A stretch of DNA of 64,000 nucleotides from assembly GCA_963989245.1 (NCBI GenBank), contig OZ022345.1, forward strand, positions 21,565,196 through 21,629,195, given 5' to 3'. The stretch is from Nansenia antarctica (taxonomy: Eukaryota; Chordata; Actinopteri; Argentiniformes; Microstomatidae). Position numbers and translations under genes: made by a program. This document shows positions 45,380 through 57,256 of this stretch, in pieces. Below the pieces are notes generated by a model. It was given only the letters and a program-made list of their open reading frames with translations. It ran no database searches and was not told the origin of the DNA. How positions within the stretch are numbered: position 1 is the stretch's first letter; the number at the start of each line of letters is the position of its first letter.

Positions 45380-46176
45380 GTAAGTTAATGTTATGAAGTT
45401 GTCTAATGTTAGGATGAGTGGAAAGTGATATTTAGATAGTTCTCTCCATTTCCTTCCTTTCCTTTACATTTCATATGGTCTGGTTTTTATTGAGAAATAT
45501 TGGTGTGAATCACTGTTGATAAATGTGTGTGAACGAGTGCATTTTGGTTCTGTTACCGGACCAACCAACCAAAAACCACAAACCTGAACAAACTATCATA
45601 TAGACCAGTGGTTCCCAACCTTTTTTGTCTTGTGTACCCCTTGAGCTGTTTTGCCATGCCAGAAGTACCCCCTCACTCATGCGTGTTGATTATTTCCCAA
45701 AAAAATCAATTAAACTCTAACTTGCAAATATAACATTTATTACTGACACACAGAGAGCAAAACCTCTTCTCATGTCTCCAAAACTCTAAACACATTTTCT
45801 GCTTTACACACATTTTGCTATTCAAAATGGCACTTTTTAAATGCACTGAACACGGTTTTCTGCACACAACAATCTGACATAAAGTCACATGTTTGCCATT
45901 TCAAAACATTGCCATTCAAAATTAGACTACATGAGCTAATTGGCCAATACATGTGCCACCTGGCCACCTCAATGGTTAATTGTTACCACATGCCCACACA
46001 CTCACTGAAAATAGAAAAATAAATAATAATGAATTTGATTTGATATCTGTTTCTTTTCTCTTTCTCCTGCTCCTCTTTGGCTTCTGTCTGAGGTGCAGTG
46101 ATGTCATCATTTTCTCATCCCAGAGTCTTGACTGATGGGGAGAGGAAACAGACAAGATGAGACAGGATAAAACGTA

Positions 46177-46180
<4 letters not shown>

Positions 46181-46244
<64 letters not shown>
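46181..46244. repeat. (CA)n microsatellite
   Basis: A single CA tract in the copy B hAT. Copy A has two tracts with unique sequence between them, so B probably lost the middle by recombination between CA tracts. Confidence 0.95.
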
Positions 46245-46246
<2 letters not shown>

Positions 46247-46382
46247 AAACTTCTTATCTAACTCTACTGATTATTAATGAAATCATTTGAACCACTCCCC
46301 TTTAATACATAGATATTTACACCATTGTGAAAAATAGACTCACCCAGTAGCAGTTGCAATTCTTTTTTTCATCAGTTGAGCT

Positions 46383-48137
46383 TTAATGAGACACTTGAGG
46401 TTGCTTCATTTTTATAAGCTTTGACAGTTCTGGAGGCAGTGTGGCAACAGCAGTCACCAGGCTGCTCTCCACACTCAGTCTGTTCCTTGGCTTGGTTTTG
46501 ATGTGGGTCAAAGCTGAGAAGGTCACTTCACACATATATGTAGATCCAAAAGGCAAAAGTTCATTCAATGCACACTTTCCCAGCACTGGATATTCCTTTT
46601 CAACATCACACCAAAACTCTGTCAATGACTTGTCAGCATGTGCCATCTTCAACCCACGATCAGAGGACATGTCCATCAGATTTTCCTGCAGGCTTGCAGG
46701 AAGGCTGCTGCTGCTCCTGTCATTCACTCTGAATGGGTTCCTCACCCAGTCCAGTTTTTCTGACTTTGTTTCAATGTCATGAAAGTACTGGTTGAAGTCA
46801 GTGTCAAGTTTGGACAGATGTGCTTTAACTATTTTCACCACAGGACCTCTGTCAGCATCAGTGGTGGCGAGATGGCCATCAAGCAGTGGGAAACAGCTCA
46901 CATCTCCATCCTTACATTTCCTCTCCCATAATTTAACCTTCTTTATGAATCCATTCACTTTGTCATACATGTTAAGGATGTGTGAGTACTTGCCCTGAAG
47001 TGAAAGGTTGAGCTCATTCAGCTTAGTGAAGACATCAGCAAGATATGCCAGCTGCGCAACCCACACTGCATCCTCAAACAGGGCTGCAAGAGGGTGGTCG
47101 TTTTCTGTCAGGAAAGCAAACACCTCGATGCGCAATTCATAGAGCCGCAGCAGCGTTTTGCCACGAGACAGCCAGCGAACGTCTGTGTGAAGCAGTAGCT
47201 GCTCATGCTCTGACCCGCTGTCATGACAAAGAGTTTGAAACAGTCTGTGGTTCATTGGCCGGGACTGAATGAAGTTAATCACCTTAACTGCGTCATCCAT
47301 AACTGCACTTAACTCGGGGCTCATCCTTTTGCTGGCGACTGCCTCCCGGTGAATAATACAGTGCATCCACTTAATTTCGGGGTTCACCTTCATCACACGC
47401 CCAAGCAGCCCACGCACCTTACCCGTCATTGCTGCCGCTCCATCGGTACAGATGTGACTGCAGGATTTCCACTCCAGATCGTTGTCTTTGAAGAAGCTGT
47501 CAATAATCAGAAATATTTCCTCGCCAGTTGTCTTTCCTGGCAGCGTCTTGCAAAACAAGATATGCTCATTTATGTCCGACTCTTCTTTATAACGCACAAA
47601 AGCCAGCAGCTGAGCCTCCCCACTAACGTCGGTCATTTCATCTAATTGCAAAGCGAACTGACCTGCTTGCTTCATTTTATCCACCACTTGTCCGACAATA
47701 TTTATGGACATATCATCAATCCGACGGGAGACGGTATTGTTAGATAATGGTACCAACTTGAGCGTGTCAGCTGCTTTCTTGTCCAGCATAGTTTGAGCCA
47801 AAATCATAGCGGCAGGCAAAATCAGATCTTCGGCGATTGAATGTGGGGTTTTTGACTTAGCCACTAGTAATGAAACAGCATAGGACGCCTCCAGTGCTTT
47901 GCTTGACACACTTGCCGCTTTTTTCAGTGTAGCCTGACTTGACTTGAACTCTGACAGTTTTCGCTTGAAAAAGTCGTCAGTTTTACCAACAGTTGCTAGG
48001 TGTTTGGTGCTCTGGTGTCGCTGTAAATGGGCTGGCTTCATTGAATTATTAGCCAGGACTTCGCCGCAGAAAAAGCACTGTGGCTGTGGTGGATCAGCCG
48101 ATGTACATGTAAATCCCCACAAAACATATGTTTCCAA
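46383..48137 (-). CDS. Charlie-like hAT transposase
   Basis: 584 codons without a stop. It shows a zinc-finger-like CFFCGEVL...HLQRHQSTKH near the N-terminus, a first catalytic aspartate in LQLDEMTDVS (about residue 162), CTDGAAAMTG (about 229), a HCIIHREA block (about 258), HTDVRWLSRG, and a C-terminal dimerisation region with LTEFWCDVEKEYPVLG and EVTFSALTHIK. It is similar to transposases related to ZBED5/FAM200/SCAND3. The first codon of this open frame is TTG. A better ATG at 48255 (MDRWLKRPATITV) is out of frame because of a 7-A run near 48152-48158; six As would join them. It may be inactive for that reason alone. Confidence 0.88.
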   Translation of the reverse strand: METYVLWGFTCTSADPPQPQCFFCGEVLANNSMKPAHLQRHQSTKHLATVGKTDDFFKRKLSEFKSSQATLKKAASVSSKALEASYAVSLLVAKSKTPHSIAEDLILPAAMILAQTMLDKKAADTLKLVPLSNNTVSRRIDDMSINIVGQVVDKMKQAGQFALQLDEMTDVSGEAQLLAFVRYKEESDINEHILFCKTLPGKTTGEEIFLIIDSFFKDNDLEWKSCSHICTDGAAAMTGKVRGLLGRVMKVNPEIKWMHCIIHREAVASKRMSPELSAVMDDAVKVINFIQSRPMNHRLFQTLCHDSGSEHEQLLLHTDVRWLSRGKTLLRLYELRIEVFAFLTENDHPLAALFEDAVWVAQLAYLADVFTKLNELNLSLQGKYSHILNMYDKVNGFIKKVKLWERKCKDGDVSCFPLLDGHLATTDADRGPVVKIVKAHLSKLDTDFNQYFHDIETKSEKLDWVRNPFRVNDRSSSSLPASLQENLMDMSSDRGLKMAHADKSLTEFWCDVEKEYPVLGKCALNELLPFGSTYMCEVTFSALTHIKTKPRNRLSVESSLVTAVATLPPELSKLIKMKQPQVSH

Positions 48138-48559
48138 ATAATAGCGGGGTCCTTTTTTTCTCTGATCTGACCGTCTGATCTTCCTCTGATCTGACCGTCT
48201 GATCTGCCTCTGATCTGACCGTTATTGTAGCTGGTCGTTTTAGCCATCTGTCCATCTTTGCGGTATACTGACAGGCCTAGCTGACGTGCGCGCGTAAATG
48301 AACGTGATTTAAATGTGACGTGACTACCACTTGTGTTACAGTCATTACCTGTCGGGGAGGAACTTAAGTTGCAGCGTACCATTTTAACAACAGGTTTATG
48401 AAACGACTATATTTAATTATTTTTTGGGAAAGGGAAATAAATTATAATTCCAAATCTTTCCACGTACCCCCTGCAATCCCCTCACGTACCCCTAGGGGTC
48501 CGCGTACCCCCGGTTGGGAACCACTGATATAGACCACCGCCAGGTCACGCCACTCAAGG

Positions 48560-49555
48560 GAGCTCAGATGGAGCTGGCCAGGCAGTGATAGTGTTATGGT
48601 CAGAATGACCCAGACAGTGATAGGGTCAGGGTTAGTTGGAGCTGGCCCAGGCAGTTATAGGGTTAGGATCAGACTGACCCAGGCAGTGATAGCGTTAGGG
48701 TCAGACTGACCCAGGCAGTTATAGGGTTAGCATCAGACTGAACCAGGTAGTGATAGCGTTAGGGTCAGACTGACCCAGGCAGTAATAGGGTTAGGGTCAG
48801 ATGGAGCTGACACAGGCAGTGATAGGGTTAGGGTCAGACTGACCCAGGCAGTGATAGGGTTAGGGTCAGATGGAGCTGACACAGGCAGTGATAGAGTTAT
48901 GGTCAGACTGACCCAGGCAGTGATAGGTTTAGGGTCAGACTGACCCAGGCAGTGATAGGGTTAGGGTCAGACTGACCCAGGCAGTGATAGGGTTAGGGTC
49001 AGATGGAGCTGACCCAGGCAGTTTTAGGGTTAGGGTCAGACTGACCCAGGCAGTGATAGGGTTAGGGTCAGACTGACCCAGGCAGTGATAGGGTTAGGGT
49101 CAGATGGAGCTGACACAGGCAGTAATAGGGTTAGGGTCAGACTGACCCAGGCAGTAATAGGGTTAGGGTCAGATGGAGCTGGCCCAGGCAGTGATAGGGT
49201 TAGGGTCAGATGGAGCTGGCCCAGGCAGTGATAGGGTTAGGGTCAGACTGACCCAGGCAGTGATAGGGTTAGGGTCAGACTGACCCAGGCAGTGATAGGG
49301 TTAGGGTCAGACTGACCCAGGCAGTGATAGGGTTAGGGTCAGATGGAGCTGACACAGGCAGTGATAGGGTTAGGGTCAGACTGACCCAGGCAGTAATAGG
49401 GTTAGGGTCAGACTGACCCAGGCAGTGATAGGGTTAGGGTCAGACTGACCCAGGCAGTGATAGGGTTAGGGTCAGACTGACCCAGGCAGTGATAGGGTTA
49501 GGGTCAGACTGACCCCAGGCAGTGATGGGGTTAGGGTCAGATGGAGCTGGCCCAG
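48560..49555. repeat. 32-bp ERE-like minisatellite, gene B array 2
   Basis: About 31 units, with about 18 perfect GGTCAnnnTGACC palindromes by eye, between the hAT element and exon 2c. Confidence 0.9.
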
Positions 49556-49787
49556 GCACTGATCGTAAGGTGTATGTACCCGTTTGGTAAGCTAACCCCA
49601 TACTTTTATTTCTCATTCTTCTTAGAAAACCAGACCACCTTTTCTGTTCTTCTGTTCAGTCAATGTGGAAGACGCTTTACTACAGCATCTCATAGTAGTG
49701 CATATCTTCTGTTAGGTTTCTGGTCATTCGTATGTTTGTGAAATTAACTCTCCACTATGTGCCTCTTCCTTTGTTTACTCTACACAG

Positions 49788-50075
49788 ATCCACCTCACAG
49801 CCCAGCTACCATGTCTGAACACAAGTCCACGGACTCCCTGGGTTCGGACTGTGGTTCTCCAGCCCAGACAAGCACACAGCGGGGTCCAGAGATGGTGGCA
49901 GTAAAGCTGGAGGACTGCAGTCAAACACTGGAACTCAATGTGGTAGTGAAAGAGGGGGAGGAGGAAGTGATGGTGACAGAAGAGGAAGGAGGAGAAGAAG
50001 TGGTGGAGAAAGACATGATGGTGAAAGAGGAGGAAAGAGTAGAGGATGTGGAGGAGATAGATGGCGAGTTGGATG
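49788..50075 (+). CDS. ZNF gene B linker exon 2c (chimeric)
   Basis: 288 nt, phase 1, almost identical to exon 2b, including the ELDG extension. The acceptor is CTACACAG|AT and the donor GATG|GTAAGT. The near identity to 2b shows a recent module duplication. No hAT follows it (empty ATATAGAC at about 50299-50306). Confidence 0.85.
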
Positions 50076-50329
50076 GTAAGTTAATGTTATGAAGTTGTCT
50101 AATGTTAGGATGAGTGGAAAGTGATATTTAGATAGTTCTCTCCATTTCCTTCCTTTCCTTTACATTTCATATGGTCTGGTTTTTATTGAGAAATATTGGT
50201 GTGAATCACTGTTGATAAATGTGTGTGAACGAGTGCGCACATTTTGGTTCTGTTACCGGACCAACCAACCAAAAACCACAAACCTGAACAAACTATCATA
50301 TAGACCACCGCCAGGTCACGCCACTCAAG

Positions 50330-50755
50330 GGAGCTCAGATGGAGCTGGCCAGGCAGTGATAGTGTTAGGGTCAAAATGACCCAGACAGTGATGGGGTCAG
50401 GGTTAGATGGAGCTGGCCCAGGCAGTTATAAGGTTAGGATCAGACTGACCCAGGCAGTGATAGCGTTAGGGTCAGACTGACCCAGGCAGTTATAGGGTTA
50501 GCATCAGACTGAACCAGGTAGTGATAGCGTTAGGGTCAGACTGACCCAGGCAGTAATAGGGTTAGGGTCAGATGGAGCTGACACAGGCAGTGATAGGGTT
50601 AGGGTCAGACTGACCCAGGCAGTGATAGGTTTAGGGTCAGACTGACCCAGGCAGTGATAGGGTTAGGGTCAGACTGACCCAGGCAGTGATAGGGTTAGGG
50701 TCAGACTGACCCAGGCAATGATAGGGTTAGGGTCAGATGGAGCTGGCCCAGGCAC
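50330..50755. repeat. 32-bp ERE-like minisatellite, gene B array 3
   Basis: About 13 units, with about seven perfect GGTCAnnnTGACC palindromes, between exons 2c and 2d. Confidence 0.9.
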
Positions 50756-50981
50756 TGATCGTAAGGTGTATGTACCCGTTTGGTAAGCTAACCCCATACT
50801 TTTATTTCTCATTCTTCTTAGAAAACCAGACCACCTTTTCTGTTCTTCTGTTCAGTCAATGTGGAAGACGCTTTACTACAGCATCTCATAGTAGTGCATA
50901 TCTTCTGTTAGGTTTCTGGTCATTTGTATGTTTGTGAAATTAACTCTCCACAATGTGCCTCTTCCTTTGTTTACTACACAG

Positions 50982-51245
50982 ATCCACCTCACAGCCCAGC
51001 TACCATGTCTGAACACAAGTCCACAGACTCCCTGGGTTCGGACTGTGGTTCTCCAGCCCAGACAAGCACACAGCGGGGTCCAGAGATGGTGGCAGTGAAC
51101 CTGGAGGACTGCAGTCAAACACTGGAACAGAATGTGGTAGTGGAAGAGGAGGAGGGAGAAGTGATGGTGAAAGAAGAGGAGGAAGGAGGAGAAGTGGTGC
51201 AGAAAGATGTGATAGGAGAGGAAATAGAGGACACACATTTGGGTG
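50982..51245 (+). CDS. ZNF gene B linker exon 2d
   Basis: 264 nt, phase 1, orthologous to gene A exon 3. It shares the VAVNLEDCSQTLEQNVVV block and the HLGG end. It is the last linker before the finger exon. Confidence 0.85.
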
Positions 51246-51449
51246 GTAAGTTCATGTGATGAATTTGCTAATGTTAAAATGGTATTCATTGGACAACTCC
51301 TAGTCAGTGCTCTATGGTGTTAATAGTGTACTACTGTAACAGTCAATACTTAGTTTGACAGTGCCTCTTTGGTCTCTTCTATTGTGGCATTGATAAGTCT
51401 CTCTTGAACTCTGTGTTCAGTCATTATATTCTACAGACCCCAGAGATGT

Positions 51450-52560
51450 TGTCACTTCGGCCCCGATACTGTTTTTTGCCACCGATACCGATCACAGATA
51501 ATCTATGAGAAATATCGGCCGATATACTGCCGATACCTATCAAATAATAGCCTAATACTAATAGGATAATAAAAAAAAGAAAATTAGTGTGGATGAGACA
51601 ATTGACATTTAGAGCATCCGATAAAGCGAGGCCTGGGCCTAAATGTTTTAAAAGTATTTTTTAAAATCTCCACAAACCTTTTGCTAGGCTGGCCGAGTTG
51701 TGTCTGTACACTTTCTCTGCCTTTTTCTTCTCCTTCTCTGCGGTCAGCTTTTCAAACTCGCCATGCTCTACTACGTGATGCACAGTAAGGCCCGATCCCA
51801 ATTCACCCCTATGACTCTGTTTCACCCCTCCTGCTCCGTTTCATGTTTTCATCTGGGGGCTAGGGGGGGAGGGGGAGGGCTATCCACGGCTCAGTTTGGA
51901 GATTTTTTGGGACCACGTTAGATTTCGGAGCCATAACCCTACCTCCCAGGATGCATTGCGAATCATCTACAGAAATCTGATTCCGCTCTAGGCAATGCGG
52001 AAGACAACCACACATGTCATTACTTTTTACTCTGTGATTACTTGGTAATAAAGATTTGAAAAATTATGAAAATTATCTCATTATCTTAGTTTAATGTCAT
52101 TCAATGCATTGTAGACCTTTTTTTAATAACAAGCATAACCAAAAATATATAAAAATAACCAATATATGCCGATGTGCGGTGCCTATGCTTAACATAGAAA
52201 TACACCGTTCCTAAGTCCAGCGCGCTTCAGCCAAGTTTAAGATCTGAGGGTTTTGGTGCTCAGCAGTAGAGGACAATAATAGCTAAACTGTTACCTGGGC
52301 ACTTCCATTAGACTACCAAAAGCAAGACAATGGAGCACTCATATCTGTGCGTTTGTCACCGTGTTCCTCTGCAACAAACGCAGAGATTGTATGAGCGCCC
52401 CGGCGTCCCAGTCCAATAGAAGCGCCAGGCACAGCCTCCCCATAGAAATACACCATGTCATCGGAGCGCGATTCACATTTCTCAGATGTACAATCCTGTT
52501 TAAAAAATAATAATAATAATAATCTTACATGTGTCGTTTGACAGCGGGTGATGGATTTGA
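51450..52560. repeat. old repeat cluster in the last intron of gene B
   Basis: Same order as 20215-21330 in copy A: a hAT end-like fragment (TATCGGCCGATATACTGCC), then the GTAAGGCCCGATCCCAATTC repeat and the ATTATCTTAGTTTAATGTC block. Confidence 0.4.
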
Positions 52561-52918
52561 TGTAAAGTTATCTATCAAACATTAGGCTGATTTGTGAATG
52601 ATAGTCACGCGTTAGGACCTATTTCATGTCGCATTTCTCCTCTTTGATGGCATATGACGCTATAGCTATGGCACTTATTAAACCAAAACACGCAATCTAA
52701 TCCAAGCAGTTGTTATTATGTAATATTATTGATGGGTTATATCATGTTCTGACTAACAGCGGCTGTTTCTCCAGCGTTCCTGTCACATCGAATTTCGGAA
52801 CGCCATGAAAATAAATCTGCCCTCCGTGTCTAATGTTATCTATCTAACGTTACATGTTTTAAGGCTGATCTGTGCATGATACTGGTGCATTTTGACATAC
52901 TTCATGTTGCATTCCCCC

Positions 52919-53748
52919 TAGGGCTGCAACTAACGATTATTTTGATAATCGAATAATCTGCCGATTATTTTTTCGATTAATCGATTAATCGGATACAAAA
53001 AAATAAATAATATTTTGCTAATTTTATTTTATGTTTTCGAAATCAGCCAGGCCTATACATATACATGTGCAAAATGAATAAGTATTAATAAAAAATAATA
53101 AATAATATAAATAAAAAAGGCTTTGCTACATCAAATGTTTAACAACAGGCCATGGACTATGGCAGTAGATTGTTTCAATAAAGTAGTTGAACTCTAGCTC
53201 AATACATGCATTGTTTTAGGTAATAACTTTGCTTAATGTAAAGGTCAGTAACCCAAAGTGCAATATAGGCTACAGACAAGACACTAATGTTTTTATATAA
53301 CAGATATGCTCCAAAACAATGCAATGTGTCCTCTCACTCCATACAATAGGCTAGGCTACAGTCAGTGCCTCACTCTAACTCACGGGTAGCTTGGTAGGCT
53401 ACCACTAGCTAGCCTTTAGCTTATCACCTCTGCTCTACCACTGACGTTAGCCAGCTAGCTAAATACACTTGTCATGCAATATTGAATTCATGAATGCGAG
53501 CAAACACTCACTGGCTATCGCATTACATTACAGTCACCCTTTCCGGCCATAGGTAGCGCTATGATTCGCGATGCCTACACCGGCCGCAAGACAGCGTGGC
53601 GTGCGTCAACAGGAAGTAGGTTTGATATGGAAACAAAACCCGACAAAAAATAAATAAATAAAAAAAGACGAATCGATAATGGCATTCGTCGCCAACGAAT
53701 TTCATTATCGATTTTTAGCGATTCCATCGATTCATTGTTGCAGCCCTA
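52919..53748. mobile_element. 830-bp non-autonomous hAT element, only in copy B
   Basis: Ends TAGGGCTGCAAC / GTTGCAGCCCTA with subterminal GATTAATCGATTAATCGG-type motifs. The 8-bp TSD ATTCCCCC lies at 52911-52918 and 53749-53756. Copy A has the empty site at about 22880-22890. No transposase frame is visible. Confidence 0.95.
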
Positions 53749-54506
53749 ATTCCCCCCTTTGATGGCAGATGATGCCTGAAATTTACCTTAAGTTCAGCCG
53801 CGAAGTTCTTGCATGGTTTTCCTATCTCAGTGCAGACTGGCAGGGTAGGAGCACAGGATGATAGCCTACAGATCACCTATTCTGCCATGGTCTGATAATG
53901 AAGCATTGTTCTTTTTTGTTTGATGACTTTGATCCGTTAATAGTGTAAAACCGAGCGTCAATGCTTTTCTATGACACTACTGATGACGTATCAGGGTCTT
54001 GAAGGGTTGTCCCATTTCATAGGGAAAGATTTCAACCACTATGGCTTGTGGCTCTGTTCAGAGGCCTTGGCTCCAAAGCAAGTGGCACTCCAACACAGAT
54101 AACATTTGCGTATCTGCAACTTAATTTATGTAATCCGTGATCCGTACGGATCGCCCCCCCACGGTTCGGCACGCATGTGTACCGCGGATCAATTGCAAAA
54201 TGTAACCAAGTAATAATATTACTTAATATTAGTTCATATCCCTTGTAAATCACAATGTAGAGTTGCCATGAAAAGATAGACGCGACAGTTGCGTGCTTTC
54301 TTTTACTCTAAAGCGCAATGATAAGTTGATAATGGGGGAAAAAATCCAGAACAACAAGGCTGCGTTCGTAAATTCGCTCTGGAATCTGATCAGCATTCAT
54401 GGAACGCCTCTTGTCCAATCAAATTACTTGGTCCCTTTATGACGTCGGACCCAGTGTGCTCTTCGGCGCTCTCAGAGCAAATTTACGAACGCAGCCCAAG
54501 TGTTTC

Positions 54507-54644
54507 ATGGCGAGTGCTGCTAATGTTGGCGACAGAGAAGAACTCGAAATGCCTCCCTCGTCATTTAAATCCCACGTATGGGAGCACTTTGGCTTCTCTG
54601 TCAATTATAACAATGACGGACAGTGTCATTGGAAGTGTGGTTGA
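54507..54644 (+). pseudogene. hAT BED-finger N-terminus (copy B)
   Basis: MASAANVGDREELEMPP and KSHVWEHFGF, with the same early stop as in copy A. Confidence 0.7.
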
Positions 54645-55280
54645 TAAAAAAGTTACGGTGTTTAAGCGTTGTGCAACGAGAAAGTCGTACGAGCATGGCC
54701 ACACATTTGACGGGAGTGTTGACGGGAGGCACGAAAAAGGCAGCTTGATAACTTCTGATAATGTAGCCAATTTTTTCATACTATGTTTAAAGTAAGGTTT
54801 CACTTTATTATATAGTTAAAAGTGGCAGAAAACATGTTTATTTGTCTGCTTTAAAGAGCCCAGTGATTCACTGCTGCAACCAGGTGCCTCCTCCCTCTCT
54901 CCTACTGCATCATTTAAGTTGGATGAATGAATGAATGAATGAATGGTCTTTATTGTCATTAATATAGTACAGGTACCATACAACGAAATTTGTGAGGGGG
55001 GGCTCCCCTGGTGCTAGGAAAAAAATACTAAAAACAAGAAGGGAAAAGAGCTGGTTTACATAAATAAAGGCTATATACACTATCCACTATACTATACTAT
55101 ACAAATAAAACACTGTGCTGTACTCTATGCTATGCTATAAATATCCTAACATTTCCTATCTCTGAACCTTATGTGCACGAGGGTTGTCATATTGCACATA
55201 GTATTATTGCACATTCACACATTGAATGTGTGTTTCTGTTTAATATGTAGCCTAATGTTTGAGTGTAGAATATGTTATGT

Positions 55281-55290
55281 ATATATATAT

Positions 55291-55321
<31 letters not shown>
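55281..55321. repeat. (TA)n microsatellite, short allele
   Basis: The counterpart of 24507-24626, about a third of its length. Confidence 0.9.
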
Positions 55322-55672
55322 CCAGTTTTGACATCTTGAATGTTGTTGGGTTTTACACAGTAAAAGTGGTGTTTTTACAGAATTCGAGGAAAGAGCTTTT
55401 TATTTTTATTTGTATGTTTTGTGTTGATCCGAAAAATGATCCGATCCGTGACTCAAAAACCGTGACACGATCCGATCCGTGACTTAGGTGATCCGTTACA
55501 CCCCTACTTCTGGTGCATACTGGGAACTGGAGTCCTAAGGTTATAAACACATATCACCAGACACACTGCTGACATATTTTAGTTTAACAAGCATGAGAGA
55601 GTGGCTCGTTTAGGTTAATGAGCATGTGACAATGAATTGGCTCAAGTTGTTTGCGTCATTGATAGGGCTGTC

Positions 55673-55780
55673 CCTAACGACTATTTTTCTAACGATTAAT
55701 CTAGCGATTATTTGGTTACTCTCACGACTAATTTAACAATTAGTCTAACAATATATTTTTTTACTGTTCGATTAATGTAT
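55673..55780. repeat. hAT end fragment (copy B)
   Basis: TAGGGCTGTCCCTAACGAC as at 24962, with a small internal deletion relative to copy A. Confidence 0.45.
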
Positions 55781-56090
55781 CACTTAATTTTCCTCAAAAT
55801 AATGGCTGTATTGTCTCTCTCTGTTTAACAGTGTCTATATAAAGCACTCTGGGTAATAGCTGCTGCTCTTATAAAACAAAGCAGCGTATGACATGCACAT
55901 TACTCAGACGGCCACACCTTTAAATGATCAGCTGATGTATGGGGGCTGTCTGTGGGCCCGCAATTAAACACAGACACCTTTAATTCGGCGAACTGCTACT
56001 ACTACTACTGTAACTGCCTCTGTGAAACAGCCCCAGACACAGGGCAGACTCACTGCTATGTTTAGCCAACTTGAATGCCAACATGGCCAT

Positions 56091-56612
56091 CAGGGTTTTT
56101 CCTGGCTCAAAATGAGGCGGAGGTGGTACCAGTGGTGTTTGACATCGGGGGGGACCCATGAAGCAGGGCTGTCTGGTGGTCCTTTAACATCAAACACTTA
56201 ATTTCTTGCTTTCTGGTGAATTAATATGCACCAATTTGTGCCTTTTCTGCATCAATTTATGGTGGAATTATTTATGTAAAGGAAAACACAATATTCAGGC
56301 ACCAGATGACCATTCAAAATATAATGTAATATAATGCAATATAAGGCTCTTAGGCATTCTGTACTTTCAAATATGTATTCTCCTTGAGCAGTCAACATAC
56401 TATCAGCTATTTTGCTAGCAGAAACGAAAGCTAACTTATTTGCGAAACAGCGCCCCCGCCACCACTTCGGCGCAGTGCAGCAATTGCAGTTAGAAATGAC
56501 AGAAAGTGCAACGCTTGTAGAAAATACGACCGTCAGTTTGTCGAGAGCTGGAGGCGGCTAGAAATATGACGGAGGCGGCCGCCTCATAATTCTCTATGCA
56601 GGAAAAACCCTG
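56091..56612. mobile_element. 522-bp non-autonomous DNA transposon (copy B)
   Basis: Same ends and length as 25406-25927, with flanking GCCAT on both sides. It predates the duplication. Confidence 0.65.
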
Positions 56613-57067
56613 GCCATTTAGAAGTCTGTCCATCACCACAACACATAGCTAGCTAGTAGCTACATGGCTAGCTAACATTACTCTCGCTGCTATGTTATGA
56701 TTAGCTAAATTGATGCTAACGTGGCATGTGAGCTACGAGCTAGATAATGTAGGTGCGAGCACCACAATGACAATAGGCTACCGTAGCTAGCCAGCTACAT
56801 AGCTAACGTTACTAACACCAGAAGACAAGACATACAAACTTTATAGAAGATTGATACATTGAAAAAGGCATGAATATTTTCTGTTTTTCTCCCTCCCCTC
56901 CACCCACCCCTCCCTCTCAAACATGTCTGCATGCATATATACATATAGATTTGCCCATCTACACACACACAAATATAAACAAGTTTACGACTAGCAGATC
57001 TTCTAGTAGGCACCCACTTCTTTACATATTTCATGGGGTTCCAACACTCAAGTGGAGGTCCAACTAG

Positions 57068-57256
57068 TTAAATAAAGATAAGAGCTGAGGTGTTTTCAAT
57101 TCTCAGTTGTGTGCGCAAAGGTGTGACAACATTATTCATTTCTGAAAAACCTCTTTCCCAATCTGCACTACTCACAGGAATGGTATCAATTGCATGTCTG
57201 AGTTTAAGAAGGGCTTTCTGCATGGTGATCTGTGTATGGTCTATTATGTTTGGCAA
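57068..57256 (-). pseudogene. hAT dimerisation-domain fragment (copy B)
   Basis: The readable protein segment is identical to that at 26383-26571 (SSADWERGFSEMN). Confidence 0.65.

Larger units (their letters stand above)
45606..48526 (-). mobile_element. Charlie-like hAT transposon, copy B, nearly intact
   Basis: Inverted ends CAGTGGTTCCCAACC / GGTTGGGAACCACTG and the 8-bp TSD ATATAGAC at 45598-45605 and 48527-48534. It is 2921 bp and lies in an intron of gene B in antisense orientation. It contains one long transposase frame (46383-48137). A (CA)n tract lies at 46181-46244. Confidence 0.95.
54125..55506 (+). mobile_element. hAT element with BED remnant, copy B
   Basis: Same element as 23272-24809. 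The right end (GATCCGTTACACCCCTA) and right TSD copy CTTCTGGT (55507-55514) remain, but the left end is replaced by unrelated sequence (TTAATTTATGTAATCCG). It holds the same broken BED frame (54507-54644). Confidence 0.85.
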
